A stretch of DNA of 64,000 bases from Rouxiella chamberiensis. GTDB lineage: Bacteria; Pseudomonadota; Gammaproteobacteria; Enterobacterales; Enterobacteriaceae. The notes beneath the pieces were generated by a model. It saw only the letters and a program-made list of their open reading frames with translations, was not told the origin of the DNA and did not search any database. How positions within the stretch are numbered: the first letter of the stretch is position 1; the number at the start of each line of letters is the position of its first letter. This document shows, piece after piece, positions 20,924 through 35,022 of the stretch. Both the position numbers and the translations under genes were made by a program. Location of the stretch: the NCBI RefSeq assembly GCF_026967475.1, contig NZ_CP114058.1, positions 2,728,001 through 2,792,000 of the forward strand. The letters are read 5' to 3'.

Positions 20924-21252
20924 CAGAATGGCATCTTAAAGCCCGGTGGCAACTGCATGCCGCCAGAAACTGCTGCCATTTTTTCTTTCTGGGTTTCGTC
21001 GATACGACGCGCTGCATCGTTGAATGCCGCAGCAATCAAGTCTTCCAGCATATCTTTGTCATCTTCGAACAGGCTTTGATCGATCTCGACGCGACGAACG
21101 TTGTGCGCACCGTTGATGGTGATTTTAACCAGACCTGCGCCAGATTCGCCGGTCACTTCGATGGCCGCTATCTCTTCCTGCGCCTGCTGCATTTTTTCCT
21201 GCATTTGCTGGGCCTGTTTCATCAGGTTACCAATGCCGCCTTTTCCAAACAT
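20923..21252 (-). CDS. ybaB: nucleoid-associated protein YbaB/EbfC
   Basis: 109 residues, same as E. coli. The sequence starts [25 protein letters not shown], a glutamine- and methionine-rich helix typical of the family, and ends [10 protein letters not shown]. It forms a tweezer-like dimer that binds DNA. The start at 21252 is the family start; a longer open frame upstream is not coding. It lies between dnaX and recR, overlapping recR by one base of the start/stop. Confidence 0.96.
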   Translation of the reverse strand: MFGKGGIGNLMKQAQQMQEKMQQAQEEIAAIEVTGESGAGLVKITINGAHNVRRVEIDQSLFEDDKDMLEDLIAAAFNDAARRIDETQKEKMAAVSGGMQLPPGFKMPF

Positions 21253-21307
21253 AATCTTCTCTCTTTGCGTCGGGCCGCGTATGTGCACCATGCTCCTACT
21301 GCGGCGG

Positions 21308-23292
21308 TTAAATGGGGCGAATACTCTCTTCGTCCAGATCGGCGTCAAAGAATCGACGCAGTGTCTGGATATTAGTATCCGCGATAATCGACTGACGCGC
21401 CTGCGCCAGTTTTTCTTCATAAATGGCCTGTCGCCATTCGAGCGGCGTCAGGATGGCCAGATTGTCGTCTTCGACCACGTTCAGCGTAATGTCCTGCTGA
21501 TAAAGTGCGGCCAGCGCGTCCGCCAGCGTTTTCTGCGCAGTTGGCGAGTTTAGATGACGCTGCGAAGAACGCAAATGCAGACAGAGCGTAGCCGAATCGG
21601 GCCGCTCAAGGAAAGCGTTTAACGCCAGCTGCTGCACCAGTTTAGGAATAGTCAGCTGGTTGATAATAGCTGCCCATTCGTCGCGTTCGACGGCTTCTTC
21701 GGCCAGACGCGCCGCCAGTTCCGGCGATTTTTCGTGCTCGAGCGCGGTGCGCAGAGCCTTTGGCGTGGCGACCGGTTCGGGCGCGGCTTCTGGCTCGTTA
21801 ACCGCTTTCCAGCGGTATGCTTCCTGCTTTAACGGCTCGGCAGGTGCCTTCTTCTGCGCCGCTGCGCCCGTGCGCTCCAGAGAACGCTCGGTGACGGAAG
21901 CGAGTCGCTCCAGCACCGAATTTGCCGGCTGCGCTTTTCCTGGCGCGGCCGGCTCAGCTTTTTTGGGGTCGAGGTTCCCTGCTTTCGCAATAATTCCGTT
22001 CGAGCCTTGAGCAGCTGGGCGGTGGTGCTGCCCACGCCCGAAGCGGCGGCCGGGGCCGGATTATTCTGCTCGGTTTCGGCACGAGGCTGTGCAGGCGGCG
22101 TGGCCGACGCCGGCGAAGAAACTGCTGCCGGCATCGCGTGCGGCGTGTTCATCGGCTGCGGTGCCACAGACTGCGGGCTTGCCGCCACCGGTTCGGCAAT
22201 AATCACCTTGGGATTGAACGCCAGCGCACGCAGCAGCGTCATCTCGACGCCCATGCGTTTGTCCGGCGCAAACGGCAATTCCTTGCGGCCAATCAGCAGG
22301 GTTTGATAATAGAGTTGCACGTCGGTCGGCGGAAGCACCCGCGCCAGTTCGCGCAGACGTTGCTCGATGGCGGCGTAATGGTTGTCCAATACGGTCGGCA
22401 GCAGTTGCACCATCGCAATACGATGCAGCAGCGCCAGCGTTTCCACCAGCAGGGTTTCCCAGTCGACACCGCGCGACGCGGCCTGTTCAACCTGCGCCAT
22501 GACGGTTGCGCCATCGGCACTGACCAACGCCTCGAGAATCGCGAGCGGCTGTTCGTCGTCGAGCGTACCGAGCATCTGCGACACCGTGTCGGTGGTGACC
22601 TGCCCCTGCCCCATGGCGATAGCCTGGTCGGTGAGGCTCAGCGCATCGCGCATACTGCCGTCGGCCGCACGGGCCAGCAGTTGCAGCGCACGCGCTTCGC
22701 TGTCGATGTGCTCGGCATGCAGCACTTTGTCGAGCTGTTTGCGGATCTGCTCGACATCCAGCGCTTTCAGGTGGAATTGCAGGCAGCGCGAAAGAATCGT
22801 TACCGGCAGTTTTTGGGGATCGGTAGTCGCCAGCAGGAACTTGACGTGCGAAGGCGGCTCTTCCAGCGTTTTCAACAGCGCATTGAAGCTGTGACGCGAG
22901 AGCATGTGGACTTCGTCAATCAGGTAAACCTTGAAGCGGCCACGGGCCGGTGCGTACTGCACGTTGTCGAGCAGTTCGCGGGTATCTTCGACTTTGGTGC
23001 GCGAGGCGGCATCGATTTCAATGAGATCGACAAAGCGACCCTGCTCGATTTCACGGCAGTTGTCGCACACGCCGCACGGGGTCGACGTAATGCCGGTTTC
23101 ACAGTTCAGGCCTTTGGCCAGCAAACGGGCGATCGACGTTTTCCCGACGCCGCGCGTGCCGGAGAAAAGATAGGCGTGATGAATTCGCCCCATCGACAGG
23201 CCATTGGCCAGTGCCGTCAGAACATGTTCCTGACCAACTACGTCAGTGAAAGTTTGGGGGCGCCACTTACGGGCAAGAACCTGATAGCTCAT
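21308..23292 (-). CDS. dnaX: DNA polymerase III tau/gamma subunit DnaX (frame break at the slippery site)
   Basis: Clamp-loader ATPase. AAA+ domain with Walker [10 protein letters not shown] (about 45-53), four zinc-binding Cys (NCET, then CGVCDNC, about 64-79), DEVH (about 126) and the SRC sensor (about 168). As sequenced, the upstream frame reads 487 codons (23292-21829), ending in a non-homologous arginine-rich tail, and the tau-specific C-terminus lies in the -1 frame (to 21308, ending DEESIRPI). Adding one A at the A6 run 21959-21964 joins them into a 661-residue tau (E. coli 643). Gamma would then end at the slippery site at about 446 residues. Essential gene, so an intact original is near certain. 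Confidence 0.96.
21924..21964 (-). promoter_or_regulatory. dnaX programmed -1 frameshift signal
   Basis: Minus-strand slippery run AAAAAAG (complement of 21958-21964), read CCA AAA AAG in the upstream frame. Four bases later comes a hairpin: GCCGGC (complement of 21948-21953) pairs with GCCGGC (complement of 21924-21929), with an inner GCGC/GCGC stem and loop CAGGAAAA. In E. coli the same signal gives gamma from tau. If the run is really seven A, the 0 frame is tau, and -1 slippage reads AGC TGA, stopping at once as in E. coli. Confidence 0.85.
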
Positions 23293-23381
23293 TAATACCG
23301 GAAAAGTCGGGGAGTCTGTGGCGTTATAGTATCACAGCCCCGCCAGCACGAGCGAGGGCTGATAAGTCCTAAGCACTTCGC

Positions 23382-23450
23382 GCCTGCCCCAACCGCTTTC
23401 CGATAACACGGTCAATGACCGGGGCAGGCAGGGGCCGCCAACGCCCCTGC
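23382..23450 (-). repeat. tandem GC-rich hairpins in the apt-dnaX gap
   Basis: Two perfect stems sit side by side: GCCTGCCCC (23382-23390) with GGGGCAGGC (23421-23429), and GCAGGGGC (23428-23435) with GCCCCTGC (23443-23450). They share bases at 23428-23429, so they partly exclude each other. No U-run follows on either strand. They lie between apt and dnaX and may be part of the dnaX leader or a stop for apt transcription. Confidence 0.5.
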
Positions 23451-23470
23451 AGGTTGAAGCGCGCAGAATT

Positions 23471-24037
23471 TTAGTGGCCGTCGAAAGAAACGAGGCTGTA
23501 ACAGGTAATATCGAGGCCGTTCAGGCGCTTTTCACCGCCCAACTCAGGCAGATTGATGATGAAGGCGGCATCGGCCACTTCGCCGCCCAGACGACGAATC
23601 AGCTTGGCTGTGGCTTCGATGGTGCCGCCTGTGGCCAGCAGGTCATCGATAACCAGCACTTTGTCGCCCGGCTTGATGGCGTCGGTGTGAATTTCGAGTT
23701 TGTCGGTGCCGTATTCCAGCGCGTATTCTTCAACGATGGTGGCGCGTGGCAGTTTGCCCGGCTTGCGCACGGGAACGAATCCTACGCCCAGCGCCAGCGC
23801 GACAGGTGCGCCAAACAGGAAGCCACGGGCTTCGGTGCCTACCACTTTGGTTACACCGGTATTGCGGTAACGCTCTGCCAGCAGGTCGATACTGGCCTGA
23901 TAAGCCTGAGGAATTTCCAGCATACTGGTGACATCACGGAACAGAATGCCCGGTTTTGGATAGTCAGGAATGGTCTGGATACTGTTTTTGATAAACTCAA
24001 GCTGCTGTGCAGTAGCGGTCATAACGGTAGCGCTCAT
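23471..24037 (-). CDS. apt: adenine phosphoribosyltransferase Apt
   Basis: Converts adenine + PRPP to AMP in the cytoplasm (purine salvage). 188 residues from the first ATG, or 183 from the ATG at 24022 ([10 protein letters not shown]), which is the E. coli start. The PRPP-binding motif [13 protein letters not shown] is near residue 125, and [16 protein letters not shown] is near 65. Neither start has a clear RBS. Upstream of dnaX on the same strand. Confidence 0.96.
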   Translation of the reverse strand: MSATVMTATAQQLEFIKNSIQTIPDYPKPGILFRDVTSMLEIPQAYQASIDLLAERYRNTGVTKVVGTEARGFLFGAPVALALGVGFVPVRKPGKLPRATIVEEYALEYGTDKLEIHTDAIKPGDKVLVIDDLLATGGTIEATAKLIRRLGGEVADAAFIINLPELGGEKRLNGLDITCYSLVSFDGH

Positions 24038-24244
24038 AAGAAAGTCGATTCATAGCTGAATAGCCGCCGAAGGCCGTAAACCATGCGCCCCGCTCCGAGA
24101 AGTATCGGCTTTGCGGAAAACGACGGCGAACGAGTCTGGCAGGCTAATCAAGAAAAAAGTTAGGGGACGACCAGCGGTCGAGTCGCCCAAATCTATGCAA
24201 AGCCACTTTAAAAAGCAACCCACAGCCGGACATGATCGCCTTTT

Positions 24245-24614
24245 TTACTGCTCCAGGTCAACCACTGGTAAACGCCACATCAGGATTAGCAGCCCGCAAA
24301 GCATAATAATTAAGAGTAAACGCAGCCACCACAGCGGCACAAAATAGAGCGAAACGGCAAAAGTGACGACGGTCATCAGCATCGCTTTCCATTTGGTATT
24401 GGGCGGCAGCGCGTGATGCTGATTCCAGAACCGCAGATAGCGGCCAAACCACGAGCGATAGAGCAACCACGCATGAAAACGCGGTGACGAGACGGGCAAA
24501 ACACCAGGCGGCGAGCAGCAGGAAAGGCGTGGTCGGCAACAGCGGCAATACCACGCCCAGAGTGGCCAGCACCACGGCCAACCAACCTGCGGCTATCAGA
24601 AAATAACGTTTCAT
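24245..24614 (-). CDS. ybaN: DUF454 inner-membrane protein YbaN (frameshifted)
   Basis: Small membrane protein of the DUF454 family, function unknown. Begins MKRYFLIAAGWLAVVLATLG and continues LPTTPFLLLAAWCFAR; the conserved SSPRFHAWLLYRSWFG that should follow is in another frame. One extra base (the T in CCCGTCTCG, complement near 24492-24496) explains it. Corrected length 122 (E. coli 125). Two or three hydrophobic segments. Divergent from priC, with 196 bp between. Confidence 0.88.
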
Positions 24615-24810
24615 GGCGGAAAAGGCCCTGTCGGTTCGCGGGTAAAAAAGCAGTGTACGGACAGTGATGACACCCTGTAAACACGTGATTCGGATGCATC
24701 GCCGTATGATTTCCTTCCCTGCGTCACTTGTTTCTGCGCCCTTTCAGGGTAAGCTTGGCGGCATGTTCCGGGCCGCAGGGCTGACGGTAGAAAATAGTCG
24801 GAGAGTATCG

Positions 24811-25347
24811 GTGAGCACGCACACCTTATTGCAGTCGCTGGAAAGGCAGATAGAAAATCTGGCGCAGGAAATCGAACCCATTGGCCACGCTCCGGCGCAG
24901 CAGGCACGTTTCGACGTCACGCTGTTTGCCAGCAAGGGCACGCGGCTGCGCGAATATCTGGCCGAGGTGCGCACCAATTTTGCCCAGCTACGTCAGGTGG
25001 TGGCCGAAAACCGCAGCGCGCAGGTCGCGTTTGTCGCCGAACGGCTGGTGTCGCAAATCACCGCCCTTCAGCGCGAGCTGGCGACGCAAACGCTGCGCCA
25101 GGCCGATAAACAGACGGAAGCAAAAAGCAGCGACTACTACAGCAAGCTGGTCGAGCATCAGCAGTATGAACGGCGGTTGATTGCGATGATTGAAGACCGC
25201 GAAAGCCGGTTGGGCAGAGTCGAAACTTTCAAGGAACAGCAGGTGATTCAGAAAGAGCTGGCCGCGCTGGAGGGTCGCTTGATGCGTTGCCGTCAGGCAT
25301 TGATAAAAATTGAACGCAGCATCGAACGTCAGGAGCGCGGTTTTTGA
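24811..25347 (+). CDS. priC: primosomal replication protein PriC
   Basis: Restart primosome protein that helps load DnaB at stalled forks lacking a leading strand. 178 residues (E. coli 175), largely helical and rich in Arg, Gln and Glu, with the family's C-terminal pattern (ERRLIAMIEDRESRL ... RLMRCRQALIKIE). Start is the GTG at 24811 with GGAGAG five bases before it; the frame is open further upstream, but no other start there has an RBS. Confidence 0.88.
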   Translation: MSTHTLLQSLERQIENLAQEIEPIGHAPAQQARFDVTLFASKGTRLREYLAEVRTNFAQLRQVVAENRSAQVAFVAERLVSQITALQRELATQTLRQADKQTEAKSSDYYSKLVEHQQYERRLIAMIEDRESRLGRVETFKEQQVIQKELAALEGRLMRCRQALIKIERSIERQERGF

Positions 25348-25485
25348 CGTTCTTATCACAAAATTTGAAAATTACCGTCGGTTTTTGAGTCAAAAACTCT
25401 ATACTCACTATTCACGCTTATCCTGCCGGAATCCTGTGTTGACTCCGGGTTGAACTGAGCCGGCTCACGAATAACTGGAATGCTT

Positions 25486-25659
25486 ATGTCCGTAGAAAAT
25501 GCGCCTCCCGAACTGCAACTGGCCGTCGATCTTATTTATCTGCTCGAGTGCAACGAAATCGCTCCCGACGTCGCGCTGGCGGCCCTTGAGATCGTGAAAA
25601 AAGATTATCAGGAAAAAATCAAACATCCGACCGGCAGCTTGTCCATAAGCTACCTGTAA
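25486..25659 (+). CDS. rsmS: RsmS (YbaM), DUF2496 small protein
   Basis: 57 residues. Sequence begins MSVENAPPELQLAVDLIYLL, close to E. coli YbaM (MSLENAP), and has the conserved LEIVKKDYQEK. Known in Pectobacterium/Dickeya as RsmS, which affects exoenzymes and secondary metabolism; mechanism unclear. An in-frame ATG two codons upstream (25480) is an alternative start. Sits between priC and mscK as in E. coli, with its stop 10 bp from the mscK stop. Confidence 0.88.
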   Translation: MSVENAPPELQLAVDLIYLLECNEIAPDVALAALEIVKKDYQEKIKHPTGSLSISYL

Positions 25660-25669
25660 TGTCGTCCGA

Positions 25670-28600
25670 CTAGGCAAGCTCTCCCTCGTCCGGCGGCGTT
25701 ATCGGCCGTTTGACCGCCTGAACCTCGTTGCCGTCCCGATTATGTAAATAGACTTCCAACTGATTGAAAGCAATATTGATATTATTCTCGCGGCATAGCG
25801 CATCGATGCGGCGGTTCAGCTCGTCGACGGTGGCATTTCTGTCACCCAACTCCCGAACGTACAGTCGCAATTCATGTTCAAGCGTGCTGGCCCCGAAGTT
25901 CAGAAAATAGACGGTCGGCCCCGGATCACTCATCACCCGCGCGTTATCTTTCGCCGCCTGCAACAGAATGTCTTTCACTTTATCCAGATCCGACCCGTAG
26001 GCCACGCCGACCTTGATAACCACGCGCGTGACAGTGTCGGACAGCGACCAGTTAATCAGCCGCTCTGTCACAAAAGCCTTGTTGGGAATGATCACCTCCT
26101 TGCGGTCAAAGTCGGTGATGGTCGTGGCGCGAATACGAATCTTGCTGACCGACCCCGAATAGGTGCCTATCGTCACGGTATCGCCGATACGAATCGGCCG
26201 CTCGAACCAGGATTATCAGGCCCGAGACAAAGTTGGCGAAAATCTCCTGCAAACCAAAGCCCAGCCCGACGGACAGCGCCGCCACCAGCCATTGCAGCTT
26301 GTCCCACGACACGCCGAGCGAGCCGAGCGCCGTAATCGCGCCAATCACGGTGATGGCATAGGTCATGATGGTGGTAATGGCGTAAGACGCGCCCTGCCGC
26401 AGTTGCAGACGTGACAGAACCAGCACCTCAAGCAGACCGGGCAGGTTGCGGGTCAGCACATAGGCGACAATCACCGTGGCAAACGCCAGCAGGAAATTGC
26501 CCAGCGTTACCGTCTGCTGGACCACCTTGCCCTCGATATTGGCGGAATAGTGCCACATCGAAATACTGTCGAGATAGGAGATGACGGTCAGCAAATCCGA
26601 CCAAATCAGATAGAAGATAACGGCGAAAACGATAAACAGCGCCATCGTGGTCAGGCGTAGTGTCTGCTGATTGATCTGATCCAGCCCCAGCGGCGCTTCC
26701 TCGGCCTGATCCGCACTTTCGTTGCCGTCTTTGGCATTGTTGAGCTGCCGACGCGCCAGCGCACGCCGAAACGCCAGTCGCCGCGCCGCGACACCCAATC
26801 CACGCAGCGCGGTATGGGTGGTGATGTTCCAGGCAATCAGCAGATACAGGCTGTCTATCCAGCGGCTGGAAAGCCGCAGCGTGGTATAGAAATAGCCGGT
26901 CAGCATCAGGCCGATAAAGAACAGCGGCGCAAAGGCAATGGCCGTGACGGCCACCAGCCGCACAGTGTGCGTATTCTTCGCCCGCCAGCTGTCGCGGGAA
27001 AGCGGAAACACCAGCACGGTCAACACCGCGAGCGTCATCAACACCACGAGTTGGCCGATAATGTCATCAACCAGCCCCAAAGGCGCTTTCTCACCGCGCA
27101 CGGTCCAGAAGATAAGCGGCAACATGGTCAACGAAAGACGAATGATCGATCGCCGATAGTGCGCCGCCGTGGTGCCCGGAATGTTGAAATGACGTTCGTG
27201 CACGCCCTGTGGCGCAAGGGAGCGATAGCAAAATCCCATCACAAACTGGAACACGGCAAGGCGCTGCGCCAGCGTCCACAGAAAATCGTTCAGGTCGATA
27301 TCGCAGACTGAAAGCCAATAGCCGATACCCAGCGTCATCAGCACGCCCGGCAAGGTGAGCAGCGCGACCATCATCAGCGCCTGCGGCGTATGGAGCTGGG
27401 TATCGCGCTTAAGCTGGCCGACATCGTTTCCGAGCGTCTCGATACGCGCCAGAATCGCCCGGCGGCGTAGTAGCAACACACTGATCACCAACAACAGGGG
27501 CACCGTAACCGGCAGGGATCGCAGCGCCCCAGCCTTCAGCGAAACCAGCGGCATCATCACGTTCACCGATTTGATCTGCGCGTGCACATTCTGCGGCAGC
27601 GAGGTAATAAAGTCCCAGTCCATCGGCTTGTTGCTGCTGACCCAGAAAATCTGCTGCGTCAGCGTGCTGGTCAGCGATTTATTGATGCTGATGAGCTGCT
27701 GCTGGTTGATTTGCAGGTTTATCGCCAGCGCCAGCTGATTGCCCAGCTGTTTATTGAGCTGATCCAGCAGTTCGCGGCGCACGTCGATTATCTGATCCAG
27801 CGCGTCGCTGATGTCGTCGTTAATCGTCTCTTTGCTGTTTTTAGTCAGCCCCTGAATATAGTCATCGCCCTGAAAAAGGGCATCGCGCTGCTGGTTGATG
27901 TTGAACTGCTCGAGACGCAGATTGGTTATCTGCGCACTCATGTCGGTCATCAGGCTGGCCGTGGGCTGATTGTTCTGCTGCTGCTGATAAAGGATACGCG
28001 ACAAAAGCAGGCTACCTTTCAGCTCGGTGATTTGCTCTTTCAGATCGTGTTCGGACTGCGATGCCCTATCGAGCCAGTTTTTGACCGTGATGTTCTGCTG
28101 CAACAGCCTGTTGCCGTTTTCCGTCGACGCGATTAGCCGCTGACTGAGGTCACGGTTGATATCCAGTTCCTGACTGACCAGCGGATCTTTTTGCAAATCG
28201 GTGGTATCGCCCGGCGTTTGCGCCTCTTTTGCCGTGCGTTCGGAGAGAATCAGCCGCTTGTCGTTGACCACTTCCTGCAACACCTGCGTCACCTGCTCGA
28301 GCTGATTGATGTGCGCGTTGGTGTAATCGCGCTGCTTTTGCAGCAGATCCTGCAACGGGGTATTGGCCTGCAGACTGCTCTGCTGAAGGTCGATTTCGGC
28401 GTTGAGCAGCGCCTGCTCCGTTAACAGCATGGTTTGCTGGGTGGTGCGCAAGTCCTGCTGATTGGGTGCCATGCCGTTGAGTGTGTTGCGGATGGTCTGC
28501 AGGCTCTGCGAATAGCTGTACATCGCATTCTGCACGCGCTCGGGCTGGGTTTGCAGCGTGATAAGCTGGGTATTATAGGTAGAGAGATCGTTTTGCGAAG

Positions 28601-29054
28601 ACTGCAGGTCGTCCAGCGTATCGTTGAGCCGGCTTTCAAGCTGTTGCAACGACAGCGCGCCGAGTTGCGTTTTCAGCACGGCGTTGTCGATTTTATCCTG
28701 TAGCTTGTCGAGCCCCTGGGAAGCGGCACGCAGTGCATTCGGCGCATCGGCAAGCTGTTGGCGCAGCTGGTTTTGCTGTTGCCTGACCCGGTCGAGCGCA
28801 TCAAGGAGTTCGAGGGTGCGAAAGAGATCCTGCTGGGTAAGTTTTTCTGTCGGCGAGAGGATTTTCTGCCGGCTTAACGCGTCCAGCTGACTTTGCACTT
28901 CGTTATGGGTCGGGATATCCGCCGTCGCCGCCCGCGCAACGGGCGCCAGAACCCAGCACAGCAATAAAATAATGACAAAATGCAGCAGACGCCGCGAAGA
29001 AATGCGCAGGAGATCGGTATTAACGCCACGAAACTCGACGGATCGGTTAAACAT
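25670..29054 (-). CDS. mscK: mechanosensitive K+-dependent channel MscK (frameshifted)
   Basis: Large MscS-family channel releasing solutes under hypo-osmotic shock. N-terminal signal-like helix (about residues 20-43, ending VARAATA), a long periplasmic coiled-coil rich in Gln and Leu, about eleven membrane helices, then the MscS pore and beta domains (GLGFGLQEIFANFVSG). The frame breaks just after GLIIL: an extra G (complement of 26207-26208) moves FERPIRIGDTV into another frame. Removing it gives 1127 residues (E. coli 1120). Last gene on the strand before rsmS, convergent with it. Confidence 0.95.
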
Positions 29055-29185
29055 GGTTTACTTCTTTCAATCGGAGGTGCGATAGTTTACCACGGCAAAC
29101 ATCGGCAACGTATCTGTCTGCCCTGCCCAATCTCTTTCAAAGTTGTAAAACTTTATCTATGCTTGTCGCGCTGTTTTGGAAACAC

Positions 29186-29824
29186 TTAATTACTTTTAAA
29201 CAAGCTTGGACATAATCGCAACATCTCGATATAAGTATCAATAAATTCACTGGCCTGATGAGAGAGATCGAAACTTTGCGGCATGAAAAGCCAGTTCTCC
29301 ATCAGACCGGTAATGTAGGCACGCAGGATAATCGCGGCCTGGCGGGTATGCAGATTTTTGGGCAGTTGCTCCTGTTCGATACAGCGATGCAGAATGCTTT
29401 CAATCTTGCCATAACCCTCCATATACAGCGCCTTGCGCGCGTCATGAACGGAACTCATCTCCCCAACAAATTCACATTTGTGAAATATGATTTCCATCAT
29501 TGAACGGCGCGAGGGATCGGTTACCGTAGCACGAAGCAAATACACCAATATCTCGCGGAGCACGCGCAGTGGATCATTCGGATACTTTGTCTGATACTCA
29601 ATTTCCAGCCGATGCACCTGAGATTCACAATTTTCCCAAACGGCGTTGAAAAGTTCGACTTTGTTTTTGAAATGCCAATAGATTGCACCTCGGGTTACCC
29701 CGGCGGCGTGGGCGATATCTGTGAGGGATGTAGCAGACACGCCGCGGGCGGAAAACTGGCCAATGGCCGCATCCAGAATTTCCTGTCTGGTTTGCAGGGC
29801 CTGCGCTTTGGTTTTTCGTGCCAT
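29186..29824 (-). CDS. acrR: TetR-family repressor AcrR
   Basis: 212 residues. N-terminal helix-turn-helix ([24 protein letters not shown]) nearly identical to E. coli AcrR, and a ligand-binding domain with [13 protein letters not shown] and [15 protein letters not shown]. Represses acrAB and itself; drugs release it. Start MARKTKAQ chosen as in E. coli; 21 upstream codons are open but run into the operator. Divergent from acrA over 143 bp. Confidence 0.96.
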   Translation of the reverse strand: MARKTKAQALQTRQEILDAAIGQFSARGVSATSLTDIAHAAGVTRGAIYWHFKNKVELFNAVWENCESQVHRLEIEYQTKYPNDPLRVLREILVYLLRATVTDPSRRSMMEIIFHKCEFVGEMSSVHDARKALYMEGYGKIESILHRCIEQEQLPKNLHTRQAAIILRAYITGLMENWLFMPQSFDLSHQASEFIDTYIEMLRLCPSLFKSN

Positions 29825-29850
29825 AGGGTAACGTTGAAGGGAGTTTAATT

Positions 29851-29874
29851 TACATACATTCGTGAATGTATGTA
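29851..29874. promoter_or_regulatory. AcrR operator palindrome
   Basis: A 24-bp near-perfect palindrome: TACATACATT (29851-29860), CGTG, AATGTATGTA (29865-29874). It differs by one base from the known E. coli AcrR operator. It lies between acrR and acrA, so binding would repress both. Confidence 0.92.
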
Positions 29875-29967
29875 ACATAGCATGCACATACTAAAAACGC
29901 AGCAGTGGAATGTAACAATCAGCATCCATTGAATATATTTTGAAAATCGGACACTTGAGGTTTATTT

Positions 29968-31139
29968 ATGAACAAAAACAGAGGGTTAACGCCTCTGGCG
30001 GTCGTTCTGATGCTAACCGGCGGATTAGCTCTTACAGGATGTAACGATAAAAAAACCGAACAGGGCGCACCTTCTGCCCCTGAAGTGGGCGTCGTCACAT
30101 TAAAAGCTGAACCCCTGAACGTGACGACCGAATTGCCGGGACGCACGTCTGCCTTTCGCATCGCCGAGGTTCGTCCCCAGGTCAGCGGCATCATCCTGAA
30201 ACGTAATTTCGTTGAAGGCAGTGAAGTCAAAGCGGGCACCTCGCTCTACCAGATTGATCCCGCGCCCTATCAGGCCACCTACGACAGCGCCAAAGGCGAT
30301 TTGGCCAAAGCCCAGGCCAGCGCGCAAATTGCTCGCGTGACCGTCAATCGTTATAAACCTCTGCTCGGCACCAACTACATCAGTAAACAGGATTACGACA
30401 CCGCAACCTCAACCGCGTTACAGGCCGATGCCTCCGTGGTCGCGGCCAGGGCGGCCGTTGAAACGGCGCGTATCAATCTTGCCTACACCAAAGTGATTGC
30501 GCCTATCAGCGGCCGTATCGGTAAATCTTCCGTTACCGAAGGGGCGCTGGTAACCAGCAGTCAAACCGATGCGCTGGCAACCGTACAGCAACTCGACCCT
30601 ATCTATGTTGACGTAACCCAGTCGAGCAACGATTTCCTGCGCCTCAAGCAGGAGCTTGCCGACGGCACCTTGAAACAGCAGGACGGCAAGGCCAAAGCCA
30701 CACTGGTTCTCGACAACGGCAAGCAGTACAAACAGCCGGGTACGCTGGGTTCTCCGACGTGACCGTAGATGAAACCACCGGTTCCATCACTCTGCGCGCC
30801 GTGTTCCCCAACCCTGACGGATTGCTGCTGCCCGGCATGTTCGTGCGCGCCCGTCTGGATGAAGGCGTCAACAACAATGCGCTGATGGTGCCGCAACAGG
30901 GGATTACCCGTAACCCGCGTGGCGATGCTACCGCGATGGTCGTGGGCGCAGACAATAAAGTCGAACTTCGTACCGTAACCACTACGCAGGCCATTGGCGA
31001 TAAATGGGTTGTGACCGACGGTCTCAAGTCTGGCGATAAGGTCATTGTGACCGGCCTGCAAAAAGTGAAACCGGGCATTCAGGTTACAGCGCAAGAAGCT
31101 GACCAGAAAGCACCTGCTGAAGAAGCACCGAAGTCTTAA
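29968..31139 (+). CDS. acrA: RND efflux periplasmic adaptor AcrA (frameshifted)
   Basis: Membrane-fusion lipoprotein linking AcrB to TolC. Lipobox LTGC at about residue 25 of the signal peptide; lipoyl/hairpin regions (PQVSGIILKRNFVEGSEVKAG; SGRIGKSSVTEGALV) are typical. The frame stops at 30762 because GGTTTCTCC reads GGTTCTCC at about 30748-30754 (a lost T). With it restored, GFSDVTVDETTGSITLRA joins up and the protein is 390 residues (E. coli 397). acrB follows after 16 bp. Confidence 0.96.
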
Positions 31140-31152
31140 AAGGAGCCGGTAA

Positions 31153-34304
<3,152 letters not shown>

Positions 34305-34327
34305 TCCCCGATAATTCTCGTCTCCCG

Positions 34328-34352
34328 AAGGCCGCACACGCGGCCTTTTTTA
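34328..34352 (+). terminator. terminator after acrB
   Basis: GGCCGC (34330-34335), loop acac, GCGGCC (34340-34345), then TTTTTT. A textbook intrinsic terminator, 25 bp beyond the acrB stop. Confidence 0.9.
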
Positions 34353-34435
34353 TGCCCCGCCTTTCTCCCCTCTCCCCTACCTGTTTAAAAAAATTCTAAT
34401 TCGGGCTTGAAGCGCAGAACCAACACGCGCATAAT

Positions 34436-34456
34436 AATTGTTATAGTATAACATTA
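34436..34456 (+). promoter_or_regulatory. Zur box before rpmE2-ykgO
   Basis: AATTGTTATAGTATAACATT, with the 13-bp core GTTATAGTATAAC (34440-34452), matches the enterobacterial Zur operator (GTTATAnTATAAC core). It ends 16 bp before the rpmE2 ATG. Zur with zinc would repress; zinc starvation would release the genes. The same core recurs at 37649-37661. Confidence 0.85.
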
Positions 34457-34472
34457 CATTTTAGGATCGATT

Positions 34473-34727
34473 ATGAGAGAGAACATTCATCCCGCCTATC
34501 GCACAGTGGTTTTTCATGACACCAGCGTTGACGAATATTTCCGCGTCGGCTCGACCATCAAGACCGATCGCACCATTGAACTGGAAGGCCAGACCTTTCC
34601 GTATGTCACGCTCGATATCTCTTCCGCTTCGCATCCGTATTACACCGGCAAGCAGAAAGAGTTCTCGAAAGAAGGCAGCACCGCGCGCTTCAACCAGCGT
34701 TTCGGCAGCTTCCTCGGTAAAAAATAA
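34473..34727 (+). CDS. rpmE2: 50S ribosomal protein L31 type B (zinc-independent)
   Basis: 84 residues, no cysteine at all, so it lacks the CxxC zinc ribbon of the standard L31. Sequence [16 protein letters not shown] ... RFGSFLGKK is the YkgM type. When zinc is scarce it replaces zinc-containing L31 and frees zinc from ribosomes. It lies directly behind a Zur box and ahead of L36 type B. Confidence 0.96.
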   Translation: MRENIHPAYRTVVFHDTSVDEYFRVGSTIKTDRTIELEGQTFPYVTLDISSASHPYYTGKQKEFSKEGSTARFNQRFGSFLGKK

Positions 34728-34745
34728 GCACGTTGGGAGAGGGAA

Positions 34746-34889
34746 ATGCAGGTATTAAGTTCGTTGAAATCAGCAAAAAATCGTCATCCGGATTGCCGCA
34801 TCGTCAAGCGCAAGGGCCGTCTGTATGTGATTTGCAAGAGTAACCCGCGCTTCAAGGCCGTGCAGGGTGGGAAGAAAAAGAAACGTTAA
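34746..34889 (+). CDS. ykgO: 50S ribosomal protein L36 type B (zinc-independent)
   Basis: 47 residues, [20 protein letters not shown] then [20 protein letters not shown], very close to E. coli YkgO (46). It keeps two Cys but not the full zinc ribbon of normal L36. It starts 18 bp after the rpmE2 stop with GGGAGAGGG as RBS, so the pair is one operon under Zur control. Confidence 0.95.
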   Translation: MQVLSSLKSAKNRHPDCRIVKRKGRLYVICKSNPRFKAVQGGKKKKR

Positions 34890-34921
34890 TCCCGCCGCAC
34901 GGGCAGGATGATGATAGCCAT

Positions 34922-34955
34922 AAAAAAAGCCCCGTTGCTTGCCCAACGGGGCTTT
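34922..34955 (-). terminator. terminator of the metal ABC operon, probably bidirectional
   Basis: AAGCCCCGTTG pairs with CAACGGGGCTT around ttgcc. On the minus strand seven U follow (A-run 34922-34928), ending the ABC operon; on the plus strand only TTTG follows, so it may weakly end ykgO as well. Confidence 0.85.
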
Positions 34956-35022
34956 GTTGCATCTAAAAGAAGTGGACTGCACGTGCCCTCTCCGCCGCAT
35001 CAGGCAGCGGAGAGGGTCAAGA

